A stretch of 64,000 bases of DNA from Pseudooceanicola sp. GTDB lineage: Bacteria; Pseudomonadota; Alphaproteobacteria; Rhodobacterales; Rhodobacteraceae. Position 1 is the first letter of the stretch. Each line of letters opens with the position of its first letter. The translations under genes and the position numbers were made by a program. The notes beneath the pieces were generated by a model that was given only the letters and a program-made list of their open reading frames with translations, did no database searches and was not told the DNA's origin. Location: assembly GCF_029213205.1 (NCBI RefSeq), contig NZ_JARGNH010000003.1, positions 1 to 64,000 on the forward strand, read 5' to 3'. Of the stretch, positions 54,705 to 61,644 are shown piece by piece.

Positions 54705-55877
54705 TCAGCCCCGCTCAATGGCGATGGCCGTGCCTTCACCACCGCCGATGCAGATCGCCGCGACCCCGCGTTTCAGCCCGCGATTTTCCAACGCATTCAG
54801 CAGGGTGACGATGATCCGCGCGCCCGAGGCGCCGATCGGATGGCCGAGGGCGCAGGCGCCGCCATTCACATTGACGATGTCGCGCGACAGGCCCATCTCG
54901 CGCATGAAGACCATCGGCACCACCGCAAAGGCCTCGTTCACCTCCCAGAGGTCGACGTCTTCCTTGCGCCAGCCGATCCGGGTCAGCAGCTTTTGTACCG
55001 CCGGAACCGGTGCGGTGGTGAACAGCCCCGGCGCCTGGGCATGGCTCGCATGGCCGAGGATCCGGGCGCGGATGTTCAACCCCCTTTCGTCGGCCGTGGC
55101 CGCCGAGGCCAGAACCAGCGCCGCCGCCCCGTCGGAAATCGACGAGGAATTGGCCGCCGTCACCGTGCCATCCTTGCGGAAGGCGGGTTTCAGTGTCGGG
55201 ATCTTTTCGGGCAGCGCCTTGGCAGGCTGTTCGTCGGCGGTGATGACCGTGTCGCCCTTGCGGGTGCTGATTGTGACCGGAGTGATCTCGCGTGCAAATC
55301 CGCCCGATTTCTGCGCCGCCAGCGCATTGGCGAGGGATTTCAGCGCATATTCGTCCTGGGCCTCACGGGTGAACTGACAGCTTTCGGCGCAATCCTCGGC
55401 AAAGGTGCCCATCAGGCGGCCCTTGTCATAGGCATCTTCCAGCCCATCGAGGAACATGTGGTCGATCACCTGATTATGGCCGATCCGGGCACCGCTGCGC
55501 ATCTGCGGCAGCAGGTAGGGGGCGTTGCTCATGCTCTCCATGCCGCCGGCGACCATCATCGTGGTCTGGCCAAGTGCGATCTGGTCAAAGGCCGACATCG
55601 CCGCCTTCATCCCCGAGCCGCACATCTTGTTCAGGGTGGTGGCGGGCACCTCTTCGCCGAGACCGGCGGCAAATCCGGCCTGCCGGGCCGGGGCCTGACC
55701 CTGACCGGCGGGCAGGACACAGCCCATCAGCACCTCATCGACCGTCGCGGTCCTGGCATCGGCCAGCGCTGCGCGGATTGCAGCGCCGCCGAGGGTGGCG
55801 GCGGGAACCCCGGCAAACACCCCTTGAAACCCGCCCATGGCGGTGCGGGCCGCGCCCGCAATGACAACATCCTGCAT
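54705..55877 (-). CDS. Acetyl-CoA acetyltransferase (thiolase)
   Basis: A 390-residue thiolase. The nucleophile is C86 in NKMCGSGMKA, the histidine is in GHPIGASGARI and the second cysteine is C376 in AAICIGGGEG. It is an AtoB/PhaA-type enzyme that condenses or cleaves acetoacetyl-CoA. The neighbours give no polyhydroxybutyrate or beta-oxidation partner, so biosynthetic versus degradative use is unresolved. A palindrome about 30 bases upstream may be its operator. Confidence 0.95.
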   Translation of the reverse strand: MQDVVIAGAARTAMGGFQGVFAGVPAATLGGAAIRAALADARTATVDEVLMGCVLPAGQGQAPARQAGFAAGLGEEVPATTLNKMCGSGMKAAMSAFDQIALGQTTMMVAGGMESMSNAPYLLPQMRSGARIGHNQVIDHMFLDGLEDAYDKGRLMGTFAEDCAESCQFTREAQDEYALKSLANALAAQKSGGFAREITPVTISTRKGDTVITADEQPAKALPEKIPTLKPAFRKDGTVTAANSSSISDGAAALVLASAATADERGLNIRARILGHASHAQAPGLFTTAPVPAVQKLLTRIGWRKEDVDLWEVNEAFAVVPMVFMREMGLSRDIVNVNGGACALGHPIGASGARIIVTLLNALENRGLKRGVAAICIGGGEGTAIAIERG

Positions 55878-55905
55878 GATCTATCCTCCAGAATTCGCCC
55901 CTGCA

Positions 55906-55917
55906 TACCGAATGGTA
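55906..55917. promoter_or_regulatory. Small inverted repeat upstream of thiolase
   Basis: TACC-GAAT-GGTA lies 29 bases before the thiolase start and 46 before the divergent STAS gene. The shape recalls TetR-type sites in acyl-CoA pathways, but the match to any one consensus is partial. Confidence 0.25.
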
Positions 55918-55962
55918 AGCATTGTCGTCTAGCCGTGTCCCTGGCATCGGATCGAACGGAGC

Positions 55963-56307
55963 ATGCGAATGGACCTGAAGGCAACGCAAAACGGCAGGGC
56001 GCTGGTGATCACGGCCGATGCGGCGCGGATCGACGCGGCGGTCGCCATCCGCTTCAAGGATCTGATGCGCGAGGTGATTCCGGCGGATGCCGGGCGGGTG
56101 ATTCTCGATCTTGGGCAGGTGGGATTTATCGATTCCAGCGGGCTTGGGGCGATCGTTTCGGTGATGAAACAACTGGGCGCCGATCAGACCCTGGAACTGG
56201 CGGCGCTGCATCCGACGGTGGATCGGGTGTTTCGCCTGACCCGGATGGACAGTGTTTTTCCGATTCACGCAGATCTGACCCAGGCGCTGCGCGATCATGC
56301 AGGTTGA
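55963..56307 (+). CDS. STAS domain anti-sigma factor antagonist
   Basis: A 114-residue STAS protein. The phosphorylatable serine is in the segment VGFIDSSGLGAIVSVM, the usual position of RsbV/SpoIIAA-type antagonists. It overlaps the next gene, an RsbW-type kinase, by 11 bases, so the pair should partner-switch. An ATG two codons downstream is possible. Expression is divergent from the thiolase gene. Confidence 0.9.
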   Translation: MRMDLKATQNGRALVITADAARIDAAVAIRFKDLMREVIPADAGRVILDLGQVGFIDSSGLGAIVSVMKQLGADQTLELAALHPTVDRVFRLTRMDSVFPIHADLTQALRDHAG

Positions 56308-56782
56308 TATGGCGGACAGCGACCCGGGGTGGCCCCCGTTCGATCGGGGCAGCGAGCTGTCGTTTTACGGCAATGCCGTCTGCGTGCGCTGGGCGCTGTC
56401 GTGGGTGATGGCCGGGCTGCACGACCTGCTGCACGACCCCGAAGACCGCGGTATCGTCGAACTGGTGCTGGCCGAGGCACTGAACAATGTTGTGGAACAT
56501 GCCTATGGCGCCGGTCGGCAGGGTGAAGTGTCTCTGGCGGTGGATCACACTGCCAACGGCCTGCAAGTGCGGATTCGCGATCATGGCGCCCCGATGCCAG
56601 AGGGGAGATTGCCGCTGGGCGACCTCGCCAATGCCCGCACCGCCCGGATGGATGCGCCCGAGAGCGGCTTTGGCTGGTTCCTGATCCGCGATCTGGCCCG
56701 CGACATCGACTATGAGCGTCGGGGCGATGCCAATATCCTGAAGTTTCGCATCGCGGTCGGCGTGACTATTCGCCCGCATTGA
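56297..56782 (+). CDS. Anti-sigma regulatory factor-like ATP-binding protein (RsbW type)
   Basis: A 161-residue GHKL-fold protein. The N box is VLAEALNNVVEHAYG, and the G boxes are RIRDHGAPMPEG and ESGFGWFLIRDLARDIDY. It matches HATPase_c_2 anti-sigma kinases that phosphorylate their STAS partner, here encoded directly upstream with overlap. The usual sigma factor, PP2C phosphatase or response regulator is not in the window, so the output is unknown. Confidence 0.9.
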   Translation: MQVDMADSDPGWPPFDRGSELSFYGNAVCVRWALSWVMAGLHDLLHDPEDRGIVELVLAEALNNVVEHAYGAGRQGEVSLAVDHTANGLQVRIRDHGAPMPEGRLPLGDLANARTARMDAPESGFGWFLIRDLARDIDYERRGDANILKFRIAVGVTIRPH

Positions 56783-57239
56783 CGCGATTTGGCCCGCCAC
56801 AGGCGGCGTGCGGCAACCTTGTGACGCTTTTATATCAGGAACACCCCGCGATTCTGCAGCCGCGATTGGCAACAACCAGGTCCGAATCGCCGAGTCTGTT
56901 GCTCGGATCACCCCTGACTGTTTCTCCAAATGCCTCTGACGCGGGTGAGGCCGGGGATTGTCGCCAGATCTGGTGCAACTTCCTGAAAAAGCCTTAATTC
57001 CAGCGAATTGCGGCCCGAAAGAAGGGTGATAACGAAGGGGTAGCTGCATAAGGCTTCCCTCGGTGCCGCGTTTCAACAGCCCCCACCCAGTGCGCGGCGC
57101 CGAGGTCTTTGCAGAAACCGCCCCCCGAACCACCGCACCCCAAGGCGGCCCGTCCTGAGTGTAATTACTCTGGACGGGGGGCTCCGGGCGTTTAGGATCC
57201 CCCCCAACTCGGATCCAAGCGATCGAAAGGAGCCTTGAT
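56783..57239. other. Gene-free stretch upstream of the gamma-glutamyltransferase gene
   Basis: About 457 bases with no supported gene. A TTG-opened frame of 72 codons (56779-56997) has no protein-like features. The right end carries the hairpin listed separately, and the promoter of the following gene probably lies here. Confidence 0.55.
57150..57177 (+). other. Hairpin upstream of gamma-glutamyltransferase gene
   Basis: CCGTCC-T-GAGT-GTAATT-ACTC-T-GGACGG forms a two-part stem with one T-T mismatch, 63 bases before the ATG. It may be a leader hairpin or an operator; the core GTAATTAC is itself a perfect palindrome. Confidence 0.4.
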
Positions 57240-58817
57240 ATGCGTGATTTTCATCTTCCTGGCCGGTCTCCAGTTCTGGCGACCAATGGCATCTGTGCCA
57301 CCTCGCACCCACTCGCAGCGCGCGAGGCGGTTGCGGTTCTGGAACGCGGCGGCAATGCCATGGATGCGGCGATTGCCGGAGCGGTCCTGCTGGGGCTGTG
57401 CGAACCGGCGATGACCGGGCTGGGCGGCGATCTTTTTGCCTTGATCGAAACCGCGCCGGGCGCCGGGGTGCAGGCGCTCAATGCCTCGGGGCGGGCGGCG
57501 GCCGCAGCCGATCCGCAGGTGTTGCGCGATGCGGGCCATGCGACGGTGCCGCTGAGCAGCCCCTGGGCGGTGACGATCCCCGGCGCGGTCGGAGGATTCT
57601 GTCACCTGTCCGAGGCTTACGGAAGGCTTGGCCTTGATGCGGTGCTGGACCCGGCGATCCGCTATGCCGAGGCCGGGGTGCCGATCGCGCCGCGGGTGGC
57701 CCACGATTATGCGGCGAAATCCGCCACCCTGAACGCCACCGCCCGGCGATTCTACCTGCCCTGGGGCAAATCGCCCGAGGTCGGCGCGATGCTGGCCATG
57801 CCCGGTCAGGCCGAGGTGCTGCGCCGCATCGCCCGCGACGGCGCTGCCGGATTCTATACCGGCGAAGTGGCCGAGGATATCGTTGCCAGCCTGAAAGCGC
57901 TGGGCGGCCCGCAGAGCCTGGCAGATTTCGCCGCCTCCGCGCCGACCCCGACCCAGCCGATCTCTGGCAGCTATCGCGGCATCGACCTGGTCGAGCATCC
58001 GCCAAACGGCCAGGGCGCCACCGCGATCCTGCTGCTGAACATCCTGTCGCATTTCGATATCGCCGCCATGGACCCCTGGGGCGCCGCCCGCGCCCATATC
58101 GAGGCCGAGGCGACCAAGCTGGCCTATGATGCCCGCAACCGGTTCGTCGCCGATGCCGATCACATGACCCGGCTGGCTCACATGCTGGCGCCGGAAACCG
58201 CCGCGAAACTGGCGGCGCTGATCGACCCGAAAGCGGTGATGGCTGCGCCCGCGCCGCTGACCGAAGCGGTGCATCGCGACACCATCTATATCACCGTGGT
58301 CGACCGCGACCGAATGGCGGTGTCGCTGATCTATTCGATCTTCCACGGTTTCGGATCGGGGATTGCCAGCGAAAAATTCGGCATCCTGCTGCAAAACCGT
58401 GGCTCAGGATTCAGCCTGACACCGGGCCACCCGAACGAGATGGCGCCGGGCAAGCGACCGATGCACACGATCATTCCCGGCATGCTGCGTGAAAACGGCC
58501 GGGTGGTGATGCCCTTCGGGGTGATGGGCGGTGCCTATCAATCCACCGGCCATGCGCGATTCGTCAGCAATCTTCGGGATTTCGGCCTTGACCCGCAGGC
58601 GGCCATCGACGCGCCGCGCTGCTTTGCCGAGGACGGGGTGCTGAAGCTTGAGCGCGGTTATTCAGCCGAAACCGCCCAGGGGCTGGCCGATCTGGGCCAT
58701 GTTGTCGAGACGTCGCAGGACGCGATCGGTGGCGCCCAGGCGATCCTGATTCGCCCCGACGGGGTGCTGGTTGCCGGATCGGACGCGCGCAAGGACGGCT
58801 GCGCGATCGGCTATTGA
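57240..58817 (+). CDS. Gamma-glutamyltransferase family protein
   Basis: A 525-residue Ntn hydrolase of the GGT family. The N-terminal region has the family motif AREAVAVLERGGNAMDAAIA, and the maturation site is the threonine in HRDTIYITVVD, where the protein is normally cleaved. There is no evident signal peptide, so it may be cytosolic, as in some GGT-like amidases. The substrate could be a glutathione conjugate or another gamma-glutamyl compound. AAAGGAGCC precedes the ATG. Confidence 0.88.
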   Translation: MRDFHLPGRSPVLATNGICATSHPLAAREAVAVLERGGNAMDAAIAGAVLLGLCEPAMTGLGGDLFALIETAPGAGVQALNASGRAAAAADPQVLRDAGHATVPLSSPWAVTIPGAVGGFCHLSEAYGRLGLDAVLDPAIRYAEAGVPIAPRVAHDYAAKSATLNATARRFYLPWGKSPEVGAMLAMPGQAEVLRRIARDGAAGFYTGEVAEDIVASLKALGGPQSLADFAASAPTPTQPISGSYRGIDLVEHPPNGQGATAILLLNILSHFDIAAMDPWGAARAHIEAEATKLAYDARNRFVADADHMTRLAHMLAPETAAKLAALIDPKAVMAAPAPLTEAVHRDTIYITVVDRDRMAVSLIYSIFHGFGSGIASEKFGILLQNRGSGFSLTPGHPNEMAPGKRPMHTIIPGMLRENGRVVMPFGVMGGAYQSTGHARFVSNLRDFGLDPQAAIDAPRCFAEDGVLKLERGYSAETAQGLADLGHVVETSQDAIGGAQAILIRPDGVLVAGSDARKDGCAIGY

Positions 58818-58838
58818 TTGGGCGGCTATTGATTGGGC
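58809..58838 (+). repeat. 15-bp tandem duplication across a stop codon
   Basis: GGCTATTGATTGGGC is repeated twice head to tail. The first copy contains the GGT stop TGA at 58815-58817, and the second copy carries the same stop in the same frame. It looks like a recent slippage duplication with no coding effect. Confidence 0.85.
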
Positions 58839-58849
58839 GGTGAGGCGGT

Positions 58850-58883
58850 GAGCTGGCGGCGCCGCTGGGTCGCCGCCCAGCTC
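58850..58883. terminator. Strong hairpin between GGT-like gene and hspQ
   Basis: GAGCTGG-CGGCG pairs with CGCCG-CCCAGCTC with one bulged base. It covers the hspQ stop codon and sits between convergent genes, so it may terminate both transcripts. Confidence 0.5.
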
Positions 58884-59208
58884 AGTTCAGCTGAAAATGC
58901 AGCGGATAATGGCCGTCGGTGAACGGGCCGAACAGATCGGGAATGTCGGGATGATCCACCGGTTCGCCGGAATAGTCCTCGACCAGGTTCTGTTCCGAGA
59001 CATAGGCGATGTAATAGCTCTGATCGTTCTCGGCCAGCAGATGGTAGAACGGCTGTTCCTTGCGCGGGCGGACGTCCTCGGGGATCGCTGCGTACCATTC
59101 GTCGGAATTGTTGAATTGCGGATCGACATCGAAAACCACCCCGCGAAACGGGTGCTTGCGATGGCGGACAACCTGTCCGAGGTGATATTTGGCTCTCGCC
59201 TTCAACAT
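58882..59208 (-). CDS. hspQ: Heat shock protein HspQ
   Basis: A 108-residue HspQ (YccV-like). The sequence AKYHLGQVVRHRKHPFRGVVFDVDPQF, then RKEQPFYHLLAEN and YVSEQNLVEDYSGEPVDHPDI, is typical; HspQ binds hemimethylated DNA and enhances Lon degradation in enterics. ATG 59208 gives MLKARAKYHLG. Divergent from the AEC transporter gene. Confidence 0.92.
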   Translation of the reverse strand: MLKARAKYHLGQVVRHRKHPFRGVVFDVDPQFNNSDEWYAAIPEDVRPRKEQPFYHLLAENDQSYYIAYVSEQNLVEDYSGEPVDHPDIPDLFGPFTDGHYPLHFQLN

Positions 59209-59291
59209 GTCTTGCAGCCCCTTGCGCCCACTACTAGCGTCTTCCCCCGGCCTTTGTCCAATTTCGTGTTGAATTTTCGAGGAAACAGACT

Positions 59292-60173
59292 GTGAACCTT
59301 GCCCTGACAGTGCTGGAAATCGTCGCGCCGGTGTTTCTTTTGGCGGCAATCGGGCTGGTCTGGGTCAAGGCAGGCTTCGAATACCGGGTCGAATTCGTCA
59401 CCAGGCTGGCGATGACCCTGTCGGTGCCCTGCCTGATCTTCACCGCGTTGATGAAAACCCGAATCGAATCAGAGGCGCTGACCGGGCTGTTGCTGGCGGC
59501 GATTGCCGCCTACGCGGTCCTGACCCTGGCCGCCGCCTTGCTGGTGTGGATCGTCGGGCTCGATGCGCGCAGCTATCTGGCGCCGCTGATCTTTGGCAAC
59601 ACCGGCAACCTCGGCCTGCCGCTGGCGCTGTTCGCCTTTGGCGAGATCGGACTGTCCTATGCGGTGGTGGTGTTTGCGGTGATGGCGGTCTGGTCCTTTA
59701 CCTTTGGCATCTGGGTGGTGTCGGGCGGCGGCTCGGTGACCCGCGCGCTGAAAGAGCCGCTGCTCTGGGCGACCTTGCTGGGCGGTCTGTTCCTCTGGCA
59801 GGGCTGGGTGACTCCGCGCTGGCTGACCAACACGCTGGAACTGACCGGGCAGATGGCGATCCCGATGATGCTGATCACCCTCGGGGTGGCGGTGGCGCGG
59901 CTGAATGCCGGGCGAATGCTGCAGGCGAGCCTGCTGGCGCTGGTCAAGGTGGTGCTGTGCACCGGGGTGGCCTGGGGGCTGGGGCGGTTGTTTCACCTCG
60001 ATGACGTGGCGTTCGCGGTGCTGGTGTTGCAGGTCGCCACCCCGGTCGCCGTCACCTCCTACCTGCTGGCCGAAAAATACGGCGCCGATTCCGAGGCGGT
60101 TGCCGGGCTGGTCGTCGCCTCCACCCTGGCCTCGGTGCTCTATCTGCCGTTGCTGCTGGCAGCGGTGCTTTAA
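59292..60173 (+). CDS. AEC family transporter
   Basis: A 293-residue, about ten-helix permease of the auxin efflux carrier family. The signature GNTGNLGLPLALFAFGEIGL lies near residue 100, and the C-terminal half carries ATPVAVTSYLLAEKYGADSEAVAGLVVASTL. GTG 59292 is the start. Bacterial members export or import malonate, malate or amino acids; the substrate here is unknown. Confidence 0.9.
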   Translation: MNLALTVLEIVAPVFLLAAIGLVWVKAGFEYRVEFVTRLAMTLSVPCLIFTALMKTRIESEALTGLLLAAIAAYAVLTLAAALLVWIVGLDARSYLAPLIFGNTGNLGLPLALFAFGEIGLSYAVVVFAVMAVWSFTFGIWVVSGGGSVTRALKEPLLWATLLGGLFLWQGWVTPRWLTNTLELTGQMAIPMMLITLGVAVARLNAGRMLQASLLALVKVVLCTGVAWGLGRLFHLDDVAFAVLVLQVATPVAVTSYLLAEKYGADSEAVAGLVVASTLASVLYLPLLLAAVL

Positions 60174-60271
60174 GGTCACGTTGGGGAATCCGAACAAATC
60201 GTGATTTTCCTGACGCCCCAAATTCGCTAATATGTCCGAAAAAATATCGAGCAGAAAAAAACGAGGGGCAG

Positions 60272-60856
60272 ATGGGCAGAACGCTTCGGGCTGTGATGAT
60301 CTTGTTATTGGTCGCATCATGCGGTGGCGGGCGCTATTCGGCGCCGCGCGACTTGGACAATGCCTGCAATATCGTCAAGGAACGGCCGAAATACCTCAAG
60401 GCGTTCAAACGCGCCGAGCGCCGCTATGGTGTCGAACCGGCGGTGATGATGGCGATGATCCATCAGGAAAGCAAATTCATCGGCAATGCCAAGACCCCGC
60501 ATCGCTATGCGCTGGGGATCATCCCGCTGGGGCGGCAATCTTCGGCCTATGGCTATTCGCAGGCGCTGGAAGGCACCTGGGAAGATTACAAGAAGGATTC
60601 CGGTCGCCGCCGGGCCAAGCGCGACGACATCGACGATGCGGCGGATTTCATGGGCTGGTATATGCGCCTGACCAAGGAAAAGCTGGGCATCAGCATGAAC
60701 GACACCCGCAATCAATACCTGGCCTATCACGATGGCCACACCGGCTATGCACGGGGCACCTACAAGTCAAAAAGCTGGCTGATGGCGATCGCCGACAAGG
60801 TCGCGGCGCGCGCGCATACCTATCGGGCGCAGCTGCGCAATTGTTCGCGCCGCTAG
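60272..60856 (+). CDS. Lytic transglycosylase domain lipoprotein
   Basis: A 194-residue SLT-domain enzyme. The N terminus (AVMILLLVASCGGG) has a lipobox VASC, so it is likely outer-membrane anchored. The catalytic glutamate is in MMAMIHQESKFIGNA. The rest (GYSQALEGTWEDYKKDSG, YLAYHDGHTGYARGTYKSKSW) fits transglycosylase SLT domain enzymes. It cleaves glycan strands to 1,6-anhydromuropeptides. GAGGGGCAG precedes the ATG. Convergent with lolA, with a four-base overlap. Confidence 0.9.
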   Translation: MGRTLRAVMILLLVASCGGGRYSAPRDLDNACNIVKERPKYLKAFKRAERRYGVEPAVMMAMIHQESKFIGNAKTPHRYALGIIPLGRQSSAYGYSQALEGTWEDYKKDSGRRRAKRDDIDDAADFMGWYMRLTKEKLGISMNDTRNQYLAYHDGHTGYARGTYKSKSWLMAIADKVAARAHTYRAQLRNCSRR

Positions 60857-61461
60857 CGCTGGTCGCGACCGGTCTGCGATTCCGTCAGGGCGATGTTGAA
60901 CAAGTTGTCCGACAGGGGCAGGCCGATGTCTAGCGCGCCGAGGATCACTGTGGTCCGGGCGCCGGAATCATCGGTGATGACCCATTGACGCAGCTCCACC
61001 GGCGGGCCGGTGAACACCAGCTCCAGACTGCCATATTCCGGATGCGCCGGGTCCTGGGTGGTCACCGCGGTGGTGTTGCCGTCTTCGCGATGGCCGGTGA
61101 CCATCCGGGCCCGGTTCAGATCGACCTTGGCGGCCAGAATGATCGACAGCGGCGTGCGCTCCAGCGGATAGGTCGTCGGCCCGGTGTTGGAATTGTTGTC
61201 AAACACCGCCACCGTATTGGCTCCGGCCAGCACCAGCGCCGCCTCGGGCGGATCATATTCGAACCGCACGCGGCCGGGCCGCTTGATATAGAGCGTTCCG
61301 GTGGTGATTGAGCCATCGTCATTCACCTGGGTGAATTTCGACTGGGCCGTGGTCATCGCATTCAGATAGCCCGAAATCTGGCCCAGAGGCAGCTTTTCAG
61401 CCGCCACCGGCAGGGCAAGGGCAAGGATCAGGGCGGGGGCCAGAGCCAGATGTTTCATCAT
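60853..61461 (-). CDS. lolA: Outer membrane lipoprotein carrier protein LolA
   Basis: A 202-residue periplasmic chaperone that carries lipoproteins from LolCDE to LolB. The signal peptide (MKHLALAPALILALALPVAA) is followed by AQSKFTQVNDDGSITTGTLYIKRPGRVRFEYDPP, the typical LolA opening, and then LTPLSIILAAKVDL-like segments (TPLSIILAAKVDL). It lies downstream of ftsK on the same strand, the usual ftsK-lolA pairing in proteobacteria. The two-residue-earlier ATG is also possible. Confidence 0.93.
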   Translation of the reverse strand: MMKHLALAPALILALALPVAAEKLPLGQISGYLNAMTTAQSKFTQVNDDGSITTGTLYIKRPGRVRFEYDPPEAALVLAGANTVAVFDNNSNTGPTTYPLERTPLSIILAAKVDLNRARMVTGHREDGNTTAVTTQDPAHPEYGSLELVFTGPPVELRQWVITDDSGARTTVILGALDIGLPLSDNLFNIALTESQTGRDQR

Positions 61462-61527
61462 CCTGCCAAGTTAATGCCTCTGCCGATCACGCGCCAGCGC
61501 CCCGGCATCACAAAGCCGTAGCCCGGG

Positions 61528-61602
61528 CTTCATCTTGCCGAAAATATTCTGGGGGGTGAATTGCGGTTGCTTGCAAACGCAAGAGGGGGGCAAAGCCCCC
61601 CC
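61528..61602 (-). repeat. Intergenic repeat, copy 5
   Basis: On the minus strand: hairpin GGGGGGC-TTT-GCCCCCC (61585-61602), then a TTGC-rich stem, then the tail GAATATTTTCGGCAAGATGA, close to copies 1 and 2. It lies between ftsK and lolA, in their orientation. Confidence 0.75.
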
Positions 61603-61644
61603 CTCGCTGATCGCCGGAAAGTTCCGGCGAAACAGATGCAGAAC

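Noticed and set aside
56779-56997. 72-codon frame after the RsbW-type gene
   Set aside because: It opens with TTG inside the previous gene's end, has no ribosome binding site, and shows no protein-like pattern.
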